Shown: positions 23,920 through 36,564, numbered from the stretch's first letter. The stretch is DNA of 64,000 nucleotides from Parastagonospora avenae f. sp. tritici 18332-5 (GCA_022559985.1 JAFJTR010000096.1:42758-106757); one strand, 5' to 3'. Notes: generated by a model not told the origin, from the letters alone. Numbers and translations are program-made.

Positions 23920-24812
23920 GCGCACCTCTTCCTGCCGACCCCTCGGCACTACCGCTTTTAATATCCAGCGATCACTTCTTCGATTTCTTCCAGCAGCCTA
24001 ATACCCACCGCGATTACCGGTTTACGTCCTGCGTTATCGAGCGACTTCACTGTACCCCTTGCGTCCTCCTCTTAGCGACTCTCCTTGCGGCAAAAAGTTC
24101 TTTCATCGGCGTTTTATAGACTAGGACACGGCCCAGGCATAGATACCAAAAACGGATTCTTTCTTTTCTTTTCGGGACATATATAGGTAGACTTCCATTG
24201 CCTGCCTTCGCTGGCATCACTGGCATGGGTCATTTTGTACAATAGCTCGGCTGGGTTGAACCTCGCGGTTCATGACCAGCACACGATTTTGCTTTCACGA
24301 CGGCCATCTGCGCAATGGCTTAGATGGGCCGCCCATCCGTGGCTTTTGGAATACTAGACGGAGCCTGGGCCTTTTCACGGTGTCTCGCGACACCTGGCTG
24401 TACAGTATAGAATAATCAAATCTACACCTTTTGCGATAACAAATTTCCGATGACGTTGCGTTGCATTGCTTGTCGTGACCGTCTCATCCAGCGCTCTGGA
24501 GCCGTTGCCGTCACACTTGTGGCGCCGTGGATCTCCGTCGCGGGCAGATCGAGTAGTCTGGCTAGGCGTGTGTGGTGCTGGTACCGATCCGTTTCGAGAG
24601 GCGACCCTTGTTTGTACGACGGTTGGGTGTGCTGCCAGACGTTGTCGGCGCTGAAAGTGGCAGCCGCGACTTGGCGGTGTGGAGACAGCTGCTGCACCCC
24701 ACGACCACCGGCGCGCCGAATTGCAACCTCACCACAGCTCCATTACCGCCTACCGACGCCTAACGCCACCAATCTTGCACACATACTACGAGTGATAGTC
24801 TGAAATACCAAA
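23920..24812. other. 3' part of micro-ORF transcript and ARPC5 promoter
   Basis: No further frame of note. A TATA-like ACATATATAGG lies at about 24177-24187. The last 300 bases are the ARPC5 promoter. I see no gene. Confidence 0.35.
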
Positions 24813-25785
24813 ATGGCCAACATCAACTGGCGGACCATCAACATTGACGCCCTCGACCCCGACAGCCCCGCCAACTTCGACCTGAGCTCCCTCACGCCCG
24901 CCGTCGTCCCCATTGAGACCGCCGACGTCCAGAACAATGCACAGCAAATACGGCAGCTTCTAAGAGGTGGAGACAACGAAGGAGCGCTGCAGGGAGCCCT
25001 CGAGAACCCTCCGTATGGTGCCGATGACAAGGGCAAGGTACGTCGTGCATGCTGCCTCCACCATGTTCCTCGCACACCTCGACGATGGCAGCCCACCGCA
25101 ATGGGACCCTACTGTCGATGTCTCTCCGAATGCGGCTCTCGCTGGTCACAGTCGCGACCGTGACTCCGGCATCGGGCTACCGACGACCAGGACAAGCTAC
25201 TACACATTACACTGTCACAGACGAAGGGAGACGAGGCTGACTGTCTCACCTTGTAGGAAGTCCACCTCGCCGCCGTCATCGAGATTCTTCAGTCCATACG
25301 GCAGTCGGACATGTCACCAATACTCAGCCGACTATACGGTGCCCCGGGTGGGACAGAGGCATTGGACGTCTTGATGAAGTACATGTACGTTGCGGCCCGT
25401 ATTGATGCTACATCTCATACCACCTGATCATTTCCCACCTACGACACTCGCCAATCGTCCATATCTCCTCTCCACGATTGCACAACCTCGCACCGCACCA
25501 GCTAACGGTTTGTGACAGCTACAAGGGCATGGCGCAGGCTTCACCGCCCGCAAATCCGCGCAACATTACTCCACAAGCAACGGGCTTCTCACAGGTCCAC
25601 TCCCGCAGCGGAGGTGAGGGTGGCGGTCAGGCTATGAGCGTGTTGCTCAGCTGGCACGAGAAGGTATGACAGTCTCCATGTTGCCAAGCATCTACCACCA
25701 TCTGATATACTGATACTCTCAGCTGGTTGAAATTGCCGGCCCAGGCTCGGTCGTGAGGGTCATGACAGACCGACGCACTGTCTGA
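24813..25785 (+). CDS. arc15: Arp2/3 complex subunit 5 (ARPC5, p16)
   Basis: Four exons, 24813-25037, 25257-25384, 25519-25663 and 25723-25785; all introns GT-AG and phase-consistent. The product is 186 residues, a normal length. It opens MANINWRTINIDALD, has QLLRGGDNEGALQGALENPP, EVHLAAVIEILQSIRQSDM, LDVLMKYIYKGMA and ends LLSWHEKLVEIAG with a VRVMTDRRTV C-terminus, all typical of ARPC5. The protein is part of the seven-subunit complex that nucleates branched actin at cortical patches for endocytosis. The first intron is long for this genome (219 nt). Nothing is missing. Confidence 0.96.
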
Positions 25786-27624
25786 GCAAGCGTTGCAACG
25801 ACAGGCCAGCGGACGAACCTATTAGCGTACCAGAACATCCAACAGTCACCAAGGCTCGTGGGTCACGGCTTCTGACGTGAGAGCGTGAGCACAACAAAAC
25901 ACAAAACACTACAAGCTCCACCAACATTCCCGCCGTCTCTTTTCTCAACTCAGTTTGTTGTGCCCAGCGTCTTGAACTTTTTATCTGACTCACACTTGGC
26001 ACGGCGAATTGTGCAGCCCTCGCACCTTAATCAACCTGACATATATCCTGCCAGGAAACCGCATTTGTGCAATCTTTCCCTAGAACAACGCACTGACGTC
26101 TCCTTTTTCCCGGAGCTATAGCAAGCTCCCCCGTTCAGCCTTATAATCGGCAACCATACTCCCCTGCTCACACGAACGTTCCAATTTCCCGGCCACACGA
26201 CAAGCGTTCGGTCCGCAAAGTCTACCCAATCCGCGCTAGACAACTTCGCGTTGTTGTTCGGCGAAACACACCAACGCGGCTCAGCTTCCACGCGAACAAG
26301 TGCCTAGCGCCGCGCATCCTAATTCAGCGCCAGGCTTTCCCTTCGTATTGTTTTCATTTTTCCAGTCTTGCCGTCGTTCGCAAAGGTTAATTCTAAAGAA
26401 GGCAGGTTTGGGACGGATGTAACGCCATGTTTCCAATCTTCGCACCCCATTCCATTTAAATGAGCATACTTCACACCCGAAACGAGGGCGTTGGGCTATC
26501 TATCGATAAGCTCTGCGCCGTGGCTGTGCGGATTAAGAACAGGCTTTATCCTCATCCCGACAAGCGCACGTTTGTTCGGCATCCCGACATTTCATTCCAA
26601 CAAGGATAGGCCTATCAGCAGGGAATGGCCATCGCTTGCTTGCTCGCTCGCGTGGTGCTGGTGCGTTGTTTGGGATTTGCCCAAACACGCTTCTAGAAGG
26701 ATCATGGCATTTTAGATTAATGCGGTAGGGCTGCGAAGGTGTGAGGCCCGATTGCGCCGAAGATTAGCCACAGACAATGCGGCTTTAAGGTGGACGTTTC
26801 GAGTAGCGCGATTAGAATAGATGGATGGAAATAAAGGGTTTGATGGGTTTGCTTTTATGGGGGAGGTTGGAGGTAAATACGGGATCACGTGATTGACACA
26901 TCATGCGCGTGCGAGACCGTTCACGCTGCGACTAACCGAGCTTCAGAGCAAGACACGTGTGCATTGCATGTAAAACGGCGTCCCGTTGCTGCACTCCACG
27001 TTGCATTCGCGTTTGTCACGTGCCACTCAAATCCGTCCCGCGATTCCCGAATTTCAGATACTCAAATCCCATCGAGGCGACGCGAAGTCCATGTTGCGTA
27101 ATGTCTTATCCCGAGACAGACTCTTGCTTATCTGGGTCCGCTTTGAAACAAACGGCATTCGTGCACGGAAATCTTGGCTTTTGTTTCGGTAGGGGGGGCG
27201 ATGGATTGCTTGATGCGGATAGGTGATGAAACGAGGATGGGATTAGGCGTTGTGGAAAGAGGGAGGAAATGGGCATGCGCGGGTTGATGGGTTTGGGAAT
27301 GTGTCTAGTTTGGTGTGGATGTGATGGGGAGTATATGTGCGGACGTGGTGTTTGGGGTAAAGAGGGATTTGGGTTGCGTGGGGAGGGCAGGATTGATGGG
27401 TGCAGGGTGCGGATGTGACGTGACAAAAGGGTTTATCATGGCTGGTAGGTTCTGGAGAAAGGTCAAGATCGTGGTTTTGCTGCATCATGTCTGTCAGCTG
27501 CTGGCGCTAAGCGAGCCTCATCGGTCACGGGCAACTGCTGCCTACTTAATGATAGGGCCCATTTCAGCCTCATGCCCAACCTCGCAAAATCACTCTGTCA
27601 CCACTTTTACCCAGACTACCAAAT
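25786..27624. other. 1.8 kb intergenic region
   Basis: No supported gene. Composition varies, with a G-rich part at 27180-27430. The last 30 bases lead into the HET relic. Confidence 0.4.
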
Positions 27625-29161
27625 ATGTCCAGCGCTGAACTATGTTTGCAATGCCAGTCTTTGTTCACAGGCATATTTCCTGAGTTGAACTCACCAGGGA
27701 AAAAGCACCATGCATCCATAAGAGATATGCAGCTAGCAGCCGAAAATGGTTGCTTCATTTGCACAGGTATCATCAGTATCCTGAACGTCCAGGTTATTAC
27801 TGTAGCCCCAGAGGATTATTATATCGAGATGTGCGCAGAAGGCGAAAATGAATGGAGCCTGAGAGTACGCTGGACCAAGAGCGATGATGTTCAAACTTGG
27901 GCTAGCCCTTTCTTTTATATACCCTCGCAAGATGAGCACGACCTTTCGTCGATTGTCACACCTCCAAACCGCTCGCCATCATCTAAGAGTCTTGCTTTAG
28001 AACCTGGTTCAATTGAAGCTGGAGAGGTATCAGGTTCCGCCAACACATCCTTCTTGTAGCAATGCATGAATACATGTCTGCAAACTCATACTGTCTGCCA
28101 GCAACTTCCAACGGGATACTGGCCAACACGCGTCGCAGACGTGGGCACAGTGGCCGCATGCGAGTGTTGCTTGTGCATCACGGAAACAGGAAGAGATGCA
28201 AGAACCATACGCAACTCTCAGCCACTGCTGGGGAGATGCAGTGATGATCAAGCTGCTCCTGAGCAATCTCGACGACATGATAGTATCCATTAATGAACGC
28301 AATCTTCCCTTAACATTTCGCGAAGCAACTGCGACTGTACGTGAACTTGGCATACGATACATCTGGATAGATTCACTGTGTATCATACAAGACTCTGTCG
28401 CAGACTGGCAGAGGGAATCCGCATCGATGACGCAAATGTACCGCAACGCTATCTCTTGTCTCGCCGCGACAGGTGCACAAGACCGCACGCAGGGTCTTTA
28501 TCTAGCCCGTGATGGTCCCCAAGCCCCACATCAGATTACTTCCTCGTGGACCGACAGGCCGAGCATGACATATCAAGCGGTAAGCCTATCTATCGCCAGG
28601 CTTATAGTCCTAGAACCGTTAGGCCCGCTAAACCAGAGAGCTTGGTGCTACCAAGAGCTGCGCCTCTCACATAGGATCATCCATTTCACGAAGGGGCAGA
28701 TCATCTGGGAATGTCGCCAGACTAGAGCGTATGGATTGATGCCCTTCGGAACACCAAAATTTGATCGGGAACGCAATGATACCAACCCTCAGTTTCTCAA
28801 CTCCTTAACCAGAATTCTATGGGACACTCGAAGCGACAAAGCGGATTTCGCGGCGGGACATGATGTGTACTGGATGCCCGTATATGCCCGACAAACCACT
28901 GTCCTTCTGGATGGACTGATACTTCGCAAAGTTGATGGCATGGAGCAAGACTATCGTCGACCCGGCAAATTGTTGTGTTACCATGTAGACGACCAGTCTG
29001 CTGGCGCAAGGTGTTCTCTGACTTCTGGGATCCTTTCTTCACGTTCCCTGAGGAAGTCATTAGGATCCGCTGACGCGGGTATTACTTCGCTCACGAAGCT
29101 TCGGGAATGTCTTTCAAAAGGCACACCCTTCCGCAAGAGAATTTTTACGAGAAGCATCTGA
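27625..29161 (+). pseudogene. HET-domain (heterokaryon incompatibility) gene, broken
   Basis: The start at 27625 opens MSSAELCLQCQSLFTG. The frame runs to a TAG at 28057-28059, continues in the same frame with CLQTHTVCQQLPTG and WPTRVADVG (the usual lead-in to a HET domain), then needs a +1 shift near 28190 to reach EPYATLSHCWG, LPLTFREATATVRELG, RYIWIDSLCIIQD and LNQRAWCYQE, the standard HET motifs. HET-domain proteins mediate allorecognition cell death in filamentous fungi. With one stop and one shift, and a C-terminus that does not match the family, it is most likely a pseudogene. An intron of only 33 nt would be needed to skip the stop, too short for this genome. Confidence 0.75.
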
Positions 29162-29256
29162 GTATCACTCACTACCGCGACACAATACGCAATGTTATAA
29201 GAAGCCTATCATCGTTGGGATCTTGTACATGCTGTAATTTTACTAGAACGTGGCCC

Positions 29257-30184
29257 TCATACAGCGCTATAGTTCGCATCTGCGTTGCGGTCATGGAATC
29301 CTTCAGGCTTTGCATGGGTGCGGCCAGGCGGCGTGAGCCCAGTGCTATCAGCTGTCGAGTCCGCAAGGCCGCCGTTGTCGATGGGCTTTTCAGCGATGGG
29401 TTTCGATACACCGTCGCGGGTACGCGCGTGGGTCGACTTGGGTCCGTATGTATCGATGTGTGCGATCGAGTGCCACAACAGGTAGGTACTTAGAAGATGT
29501 TAGTAAAATACCTCAAAACTAGATCAAGGACAACGGCGAAGCTCACCTCACGAAAGTAAACACCATGCCGGGCCATAAAAATACCACACTAGCAATCGCC
29601 CGTCCATTCTCCCTATACCTCAACGGACTGCCTCCGTACATGGCCAGCTCCCTCTCCGCCGTCTGTTCATCCGACCCCGTAACATACGCGCTCTTAGTCG
29701 CCACAATGATCGTATATGTTAGCGCGCATGCGAGTGTCAATACGCACGAAATCACGGAGCAGACGCGCCACGCCATCTTGACGGCCGGCGATTCGTGGCG
29801 CTCCGGCCAAAAGAGGTCGAAGAAGAAGGCGGCGCCGAAAATGGTGGCGACGAAGATCCCAACAAAGATGTTGAAGGACGCGATGGCGATGAAGTTGTTG
29901 TTGTGGACGTATGAAGCAGGGAACTGTGCCTCCATGAAGGCTTGTTGGTCGACGTAGTCTGGCAGTGTTAGTTAACGTCTTTCAATGTCTTCAAAGTATA
30001 CGATTTACATACCACTCAGTGCTGCTGTGCCTAAACTTTCACTGACCACGCACAGAATCATCGCGCATTGGTAGATGATGAATCTTGTTCGTCGCATGTG
30101 GTAGTCTGTGTTCTTCCACATGTATGAGTTGGAGAAGGCGCTCCATTTCATGTCGTGGAGGTCGAGGCCCCATATTACCGCCAT
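29257..30184 (-). CDS. Four-segment membrane protein of unknown function
   Basis: Three exons, 30184-30013, 29958-29547 and 29488-29257. Intron 1 has a GTATGT donor and TGCCAG acceptor; intron 2 has a GTGAGC donor, a perfect TACTAAC branch and a TCTAAG acceptor. 271 residues. Four hydrophobic segments: RFIIYQCAMILCVVSE, FIAIASFNIFVGIFVATIFG, CSVISCVLTLACALTYTIIVA and IASVVFLWPGMVFTFVSTYL. The C-terminal 70 residues are hydrophilic and probably cytosolic. It looks intact and is flanked by broken genes. I do not recognise a named family. Confidence 0.78.
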
Positions 30185-31954
30185 TTTGTGGGTGCTGTAG
30201 TGAAGTGTGATGTGTGGTAAACAAAGTCTTTAAGACAGACCGGATGTAAGGGATGCACAACCAGCTGATCAAGCTCTTTACTAATGCAAACAAGCTCAGC
30301 TGTGATGAAGGAGAAGCAAGGGAGCAACACAATATCAATTTTAAACAACCAAAAAGATCTTCCCCATACCACGTCACACGCCGCAAACCAATTCCCGCAC
30401 TCCACTTTTGCAAATCACGATCCTACATATCACCTAATCTCCACGCAGATATCTCGCACGCTTCGGCTGACCAGTGCTAAGCGCTGATCATGCTTCTCAA
30501 AGCTTATGACCATTAGGCTTATCCAATCGTATGCGAGAAGGCTATTTATCAGCGCCCGGCTGGATCCGGCGAGATGGCGCACTGGCGAGTGAAAGGAAGG
30601 TGATGTGCAGAGAAATGGTGGTGCTACGTCATGCGCAAGGGTCCGCGGAATTAAGCGAGAGCGTGTGTCGAAGTTATGTCATTGTTGCGTAGAGCGGGAC
30701 GGGACGGCGATGAGGCTGAACTTCCTCTCCGAACCTTCGACGATCAGATGAAGACCTTCTTATTCCCGTTCAACGCGATGCTTGATACAATTATTCATTC
30801 ACTGACGTAGCGGAATTACAACCCGCATGATCGCCAACATATTGTGTGCTAACTCGAATCGTTTGATGTTCCATTATGAGATGGGTCGATGCAAACACTG
30901 TTATCGAGCGACGGGATAGCTTCGAGCATGCGCCAGAAAGAGATGTCTTGGTCAGTTGCTTGGATATGCTTGTACGTATGGTGGCGTCAGCGGATCGGAT
31001 GTGTGAAGGGCCGACTGCTCCCGTCCGAACGCTTGGAGTCAATAAACTATATACCGAAGCACGACCGACTTTACACGTGTGTTCCGAATGTAACTCGAAT
31101 CTGGCGCGACCTTCTCATTCCTGGCGGCGATCAAGCGCGCAACGAAGGAGACTGTCCGGATGCCCTATTGACCTCGTACCGGTGCTCTCAGGGGCACTCT
31201 CGAGCGAGTGACTGCGTGCACATGGAGTGCTATCGATGTCCGCTATCTGCTTACTGATATGGTAGGCCATACTGACTCATAAAGTTCTTCGCCTCTATGT
31301 TTTCGGTTCTAAATATAACGGATATTGTACCAGTTTTGCGGATTGTCCATCTCCGGTAGTCCAAAGGAAGTGATTGATCAATACACCACCATGTGCGAAA
31401 CGACAAACTGAAAGGCTTCAGGATACTTGGAGAGATAACGTTCAATGTAGGGTCTCCTCTACCTCGGCATACTTGTATCTTAACATCACCTCGCGTGTCG
31501 CCAAGGATGTATCGGTGCTCACTTGCGCCATCGTCACGACTGATGTTTTACACGTTTGCGTTAAGTTATGCTGAAATCACTGGAGAGCGTCAGTCAATTG
31601 ACTGGCTACAAGACAGCAGCTGGAAGACAATCTGACATCCCGATGAGCACGCGCATCGGCTGGTTTGCTACTACATCAGCACTCATCAGCAATCACTTCC
31701 TCTTAGGTATATAATGTCGGCCCATGCGAATAGCGTCTCCAAGCTAGCGATACGGCTCTCATTCACTTTAGATATCAGGCCTTTGCTTCTCTCCTGTCCC
31801 GTCGCGCCGACTACGCAAACGACCACCCGCTCACGCTTGTCTCGCCCTGACCTTGGCCTAGTTCTACTCCCGACAATCCGCCTGGTATATAGAAGCTTAT
31901 ATTACTTCTTCCTGACTGTGTACTCTCAACTGTGGAGTCTATCAACCAACAATT
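30185..31954. other. 1.8 kb intergenic region
   Basis: Between two divergent genes. No supported coding region. TATA-like words at about 31709 (GGTATATAATG) and 31881 (GGTATATAGAAGC) precede the secreted-protein relic; the second lies about 75 bases before its ATG. Confidence 0.4.
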
Positions 31955-33298
31955 ATGAAACTCGAGATCCTTCTCCTTGTTGCAGCTCTTGCGGTCTTGG
32001 CCACTGCAAGCGCTTCTGAGCAGCTGTTATCAGTGATAGTCGCGGCCAAGAACGACACAAAGCCTTTTGCTCGAAGGTTGCCAGGGCTGTTCGACAGACT
32101 CGAAATTAGAGCGGACAATTCACCCGACGACACCCCCCCCGCCCCTGATCCTCCCTTGGCAGAGGTTCCTGGATGGGACAAGGACAACATCGCGGCTCAG
32201 CCAGAGGCATATGCCAAATCCACAAAAGGGCACTTTGCGACCTGCCTGCTCAAAGCGACGGATGAGGAAGCGGGAAAGGCCTGGCCAGACCCATATAAAC
32301 GGACGCCGAAGTCAGCTCACAGTCCGTTTAGACCCACCCAGCGTAAGTCATGGGGCATATAGTGACATCACTCGATCGAAGCTGACCAAACCACAAGAGG
32401 ACTTGACAGATTGGTTCTGGCATGAGGCAAGCTACAGCCAAGATGACGCCTGCGACTTCACAGACACCACCAGAACGCACACTGACCATTTCCAAACGGC
32501 ACTCAGTGCCCTGGGACTGAGCTACGTGCCAAAAACAATGGGCGGCGATATTATCTGCTACTCGATCGAGCACTCCGACGAGCATGCCGAGGACGAAGAA
32601 GGCTACCCAACTCCCTGAGATGAACAGTACTACGAAGTCATCGGCGAGAAATTCAGCGTGAGTATCTTCCTCCCTTCCCCCAAAAACATACCAACTAACA
32701 CCCCCAGGCCACAGGAGCATGGTAATGCTTCGGCGTTGACCAAAAAGGCGGCGGTAAGTTCACCCCCCACCCCCTCCCCGCTCTCCACTAGAACCCCCTC
32801 GCCATCCACGGCCCCAACCACGAAGCCCCCGCCTTCCTTGCCGCCGACAACTGGGGTCGCAAACCGCACGTCAACGAACTCCCACACCTCGGCAAAGCGT
32901 TCGAAATCATGTTCTTCTAATGGGCGCGGCTTGGCCGGGCAAGAAGTTTGTGGAGGGCAGTAAGGAATTCAACATGCTCTTGGGCTCCCCGGTAGGCATG
33001 ACCCTCGCGTACATGATCCTGCAGCACAAAGCCGAGCTCGGGGTCAAGCACATGACGGACGTGACTGTTCCGCGACAGCGCGGCGTACCCGGGGCACGAG
33101 GAGGCGAAGGCGAAGGTCATGATGGTGTGGACGATTGCGGATGTGCTGCAACCCGAGGGTCCGCAGGGCGAGAGGGAGGATGAGGAGATGAAAGATGATG
33201 TAGCGAGGTTGAAGATGAGAGGGAGAGAAGGGAGGGGGTTTACGAGGGTGCATGAGTTTAGGATGAGGGAGGGGAGGGAGAGTGTTGTGGGGGTTTAA
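31955..33298 (+). pseudogene. Secreted-protein family member 1, broken
   Basis: Starts with a clear signal peptide (MKLEILLLVAALAVLATASA). Exon 1 runs to 32342; a 55-nt intron (GTAAGT, GCTGACC, CACAAG) leads to LTDWFWHEASYSQDDACD and MGGDIICYSIEH. Then come an in-frame TGA (32616-32618), an intron at 32658-32707, and an in-frame TAA at 32723-32725 inside TGAW-CFGVDQKGG. Later parts (AIHGPNHEAPAFLAADNWG, VGMTLAYMILQHKAELGVKH, DSAAYPGHEEAKAKVM) are in different frames. The gene at 40670-41974 shares several of these blocks, so both belong to one family of fungal secreted proteins whose role I do not know. Two stops and at least two shifts make this a pseudogene. Confidence 0.72.
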
Positions 33299-33446
33299 AT
33301 GGAACATAGACACGCCGTGGTCTAGACACAACAGTAGACTTCTGGAATGGTCGAAGAATTGGTCACATCACTATCAATCTCCAGCACGTCCATACCAAGA
33401 GCTTCGTCAAAGTACTTTTGCCCATATTAACAAGAGCTGACAATGA

Positions 33447-34787
33447 TCATTGTACCATGCCCTCCACCGTCCCCACCGGCCGTTCCGTAATATGTATACA
33501 CCCATCCACAATACTCTGCCTCGCCGGCTCACTGCTCACATTCTGGCCACCCAGATACAGCAACCACACCAGCCTGCCCACGCGCTCATCCCTCACTTCC
33601 CCAAGCCATGTCGACGGCCCCATCTTCTTGCCCTCCTGCACAACAGGCTGATACAACGCGCCCAGCGCGCCCGCCTTATTCCTCGTCAAAATAACAACAC
33701 TGCCCTTGGGAGCCTTGCCCTTGCCATGAAACATGTTTTTGAACTCCTTCATCGCGAGCCCGAAGGAATCGTCCGAGAATTCGTTTTCCTCGACGGGCTT
33801 GGGGAGCGCGATGGATTTGCTTTCCGCGGCTTGTTGGCGGAGGAGGTCTGCTTGTTTGCGCCGGACTTCGTCGGTGCGCGAGGCGATGCCGCGCATCCAC
33901 CCGTCTTGCAGGTGCTTGAAGTCTGTTCCGCGGCAGGGGACGACGCGGAAGGCCATGTCGACTGCGCCCGTGCCTTTCTGGCTGAGGATGGCTTCCCAGA
34001 TCTTGTTGCTCCTCTCCGGGTCGAGCAGGGCGGCGCGCAAGTCCTCTTTCTCCCCGGGAATCAGCGCCGATGCGGTGGGGTTGACGGTGTTGATGAGGTG
34101 GTTCTGCAGGGTGCCGATGTCTGCGGTCTTGACGTACAGGCCGACGACGTAGACCTGGACGCGCAGGAAAGACACTTTGCGGATGCCGAGGCCGAGGAGC
34201 TGGTATTCGGCGTCGGAGTTGACTTGTTCAGGGCCCGTGGTATCGGTGGGCAGGCGGATTGTGCGCGGGAAATAGGGGACGTAGGATGTGCCGGTTTCGA
34301 CGAGCTCGATGGCGTCGGCGTCGGAGGCTTGTGGGTTCTCTGCGTCGACTGGTGCGGCGATGACTTTGTCGCCGGCAGCGATGACGACCTTTTTGCCCTG
34401 GAATTCTTCTGCAGCTTTCTTTGGGGCGTCGTTCTTGGCTGGTGGGCCTATGACCATGTCTACTATGCCACGACTCGGTTCCTCATCTTTTGGGACATCC
34501 TTCTTCTCTAGTGGTACATCCCATAGCCGGACGAGGAAGATGGGTGCGATCATGGACAATGCAGCACCAAGGGCGAGCCAGTTTCTCCGCCTAATCGCCT
34601 GCGCTCTACGGACAACATCTGCGCGGTGGAGGGAGACGAATTCCTCAGTGGCCACGCCGCCCATGTCGGGCACTTTGTTCTTCGCATATCGTGAGGCATT
34701 GCGCAGCTGGGGCCTGCTACGGAGAGTCGGTGGGGTGTTGAGGCATTGGAAGGTTGGCCGGCGGGCAGCAAGTCGTAGGGCGTTCAT
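33447..34787 (-). CDS. aim18: Aim18-like mitochondrial chalcone-isomerase-fold protein
   Basis: Single exon, 446 residues. The N-terminus is Arg-rich without acidic residues (MNALRLAARRPTFQCLN), a mitochondrial presequence, followed by a membrane helix at residues about 70-90 (WLALGAALSMIAPIFLVRLW). The second half has LLGLGIRKVSFLRVQVYVVG, a LYVKTADIG stretch, FRVVPCRGTDFKHL and GSVVILTRNKAGALGALY, typical of the chalcone isomerase-like Aim18/Aim46 family of the inner membrane. Yeast Aim18 has been reported to bind haem, but a catalytic role is not settled. The start ATG lies 184 bases from the divergent Nse3 gene. Confidence 0.85.
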   Translation of the reverse strand: MNALRLAARRPTFQCLNTPPTLRSRPQLRNASRYAKNKVPDMGGVATEEFVSLHRADVVRRAQAIRRRNWLALGAALSMIAPIFLVRLWDVPLEKKDVPKDEEPSRGIVDMVIGPPAKNDAPKKAAEEFQGKKVVIAAGDKVIAAPVDAENPQASDADAIELVETGTSYVPYFPRTIRLPTDTTGPEQVNSDAEYQLLGLGIRKVSFLRVQVYVVGLYVKTADIGTLQNHLINTVNPTASALIPGEKEDLRAALLDPERSNKIWEAILSQKGTGAVDMAFRVVPCRGTDFKHLQDGWMRGIASRTDEVRRKQADLLRQQAAESKSIALPKPVEENEFSDDSFGLAMKEFKNMFHGKGKAPKGSVVILTRNKAGALGALYQPVVQEGKKMGPSTWLGEVRDERVGRLVWLLYLGGQNVSSEPARQSIVDGCIHITERPVGTVEGMVQ

Positions 34788-34971
34788 GGCGGGCGCATTG
34801 AGGACGTTGCTTGGGTGAAGGTGGTGCTTCCAAAGATGATCTGAGCTTTGACGTTCGGCATGATGTCGACGCCAAGAACTTTAGCGTAGCGAGATTCTGG
34901 GGCGCGTCGTAGGGCTGAGACGCGTCGAGTGAGTGAGGGGCTCTTGCAGATGACCACATTTCACAGCAACA
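34788..34971. promoter_or_regulatory. Short divergent promoter, Aim18 and Nse3
   Basis: A 184-base spacer separates the start codons of two head-to-head genes, so both promoters must overlap. No TATA box is evident, consistent with housekeeping expression. Confidence 0.6.
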
Positions 34972-36043
34972 ATGCCTCGACGAAGAGTGGTGAGTGCGAT
35001 CAATCTACTATAAATCTAATCTGCTGATACAATTACAGACCGAAGACGGCCCCATGCCTTCACAAACACCGCGGAAAAGACGAGACGACACTCCCGACGA
35101 AGATGAGGATGTCGACATGGACGAGGCAACACAAGATACCGGCAGTGGTAGTCTCGAGCAATTGTCCAAGGATCTAGTCCGGTATGCATTGTCATGCGAG
35201 CATTCACGGAAACCGATCAAGCGACAAGACATCAATGAGAAAGGTGAGAGCTCTTGGAGTTGACATATGCAAGACTAACACCTTCAGTCCTCAGATCACA
35301 TACACGCCTATTCAAAGAGGTCTTCAGTCGCGCCAACGCCGAGCTGATGGATGTCTTTGGCATGCAGATGATTGAGCTGCCAAAAGCCGAAAGAGTGACC
35401 ATGCGACAGAAGCGCGGTATGGCTCGCACCACGACTTACCTTCCTATCACTAACGTTCTAAGCTGCCAACGCTTCAAACTCACAGAACACGTCGAGCAGC
35501 ATGTGGGTGTTGCAGACCATCCTGCCCGAGCAATACCGAATACCAGAGATCATCGGCCCCTCACGCCCAATGCCAGCCGACGAGATCAACCAAGAAGATT
35601 CATACGTTGCCTTGTATACTTTGGTCATCGCCTTGATCACAATATCTGGGGGCAGGATACCAGAGGGCAAGCTGGACCGCTCCCTGAGACGCATGAACGC
35701 AGACCAGACCACCCCGTTAGGCACCAAGGACAAGACGCTTGCACTCATGGTCAAGGACGGGTACATCGTGAAGGTCAAGGACGATATGACGGACGACGCC
35801 ATCGATTACATTGTCGGGCCGCGTGGTAAAGTCGAAGTGGGACGAGACGGGTTCGCCAAGTTCGTCCGAATGGTGTACGGCCAGGAAGGGGAGGATGAGG
35901 AGTTCGAGAAGGCCATCGAGAGGACGCTGAACGTAGCGGACGCCTTCAACAGCAGTGGAGCGCCTGCTGAAACCGGGGCGGCTGCATCACAGATGGCTGG
36001 GCGCAAGCGGGGGCGGCCGAGGCGCGATGAGGATGACGAGTGA
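34972..36043 (+). CDS. nse3: Nse3-like MAGE-domain subunit of the Smc5/6 complex
   Basis: Four exons, 34972-34989, 35039-35243, 35288-35416 and 35463-36043; the first exon codes only six residues (MPRRRV). Introns are 46-49 nt. The product is 310 residues. A disordered acidic N-terminus (DDTPDEDEDVDMDEAT) is followed by the MAGE homology domain: LSKDLVRYALSCEHSRKPIKR, LFKEVFSRANAELMDVFGM, TILPEQYRIPEII, YVALYTLVIALITISGGRI, and LMVKDGYIVKVKDD. The tail is basic (GRKRGRPRR), an AT-hook-like motif. Nse3 pairs with Nse1 and Nse4 to load Smc5/6 on DNA for recombination and repair. The family call is firm from the domain order. Confidence 0.92.
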
Positions 36044-36564
36044 GGGAGACGAGTTACCACCTGTTCATGTAGACAATTCATCAAATACTTCAACAGCTGT
36101 GAGGATGTGCATGTGCGGGAATCGAGGCGGCTGGCGGCGGGCTGGGAGTGGAGCCGGCAGGGTTGAGGCGTTGCATCATCAACGCATCACACAGGACAGG
36201 CGCGTGCGATGCAACACAGCCCTGAACTGCGTGCGCATAGAGACACTCGGGACGGAGAGCGAATTGGTGCAGCGTGCGTGCTGCGGTCGGGGCGAATTGG
36301 TCAGCGTGACCTCGTAGCGTAGTGTCGTGGGTGGTGAGTGGAGGAAGGCGCGGCTGCATGCATTGAACCTTGAAGTAATAGTTAGCCTCAAGGCCGCCCC
36401 TCTCCAAGCACTGGAGCTGAAATTGAAACGGCGTTATTTTCCACACCACCTGCCGCCTCGCGTCTTTCCTGTCGCCTGCAGTCTTCTCCCATCGTCATCC
36501 TCATCATTGGCCTTCCTGCAATGCGTAGCTGCCTCAGCCAGCTGTGAGCGTAGACGACAGCGCG
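36044..36564. other. Intergenic, Nse3 3' flank and Spp1 promoter
   Basis: About 520 bases with no gene. The last 80 bases are the likely Spp1 leader. Confidence 0.4.

Noticed and set aside
33450..34511. 353-codon + strand frame opposite Aim18
   Set aside because: Shadow of a GC-rich coding gene; composition follows the antisense codons.
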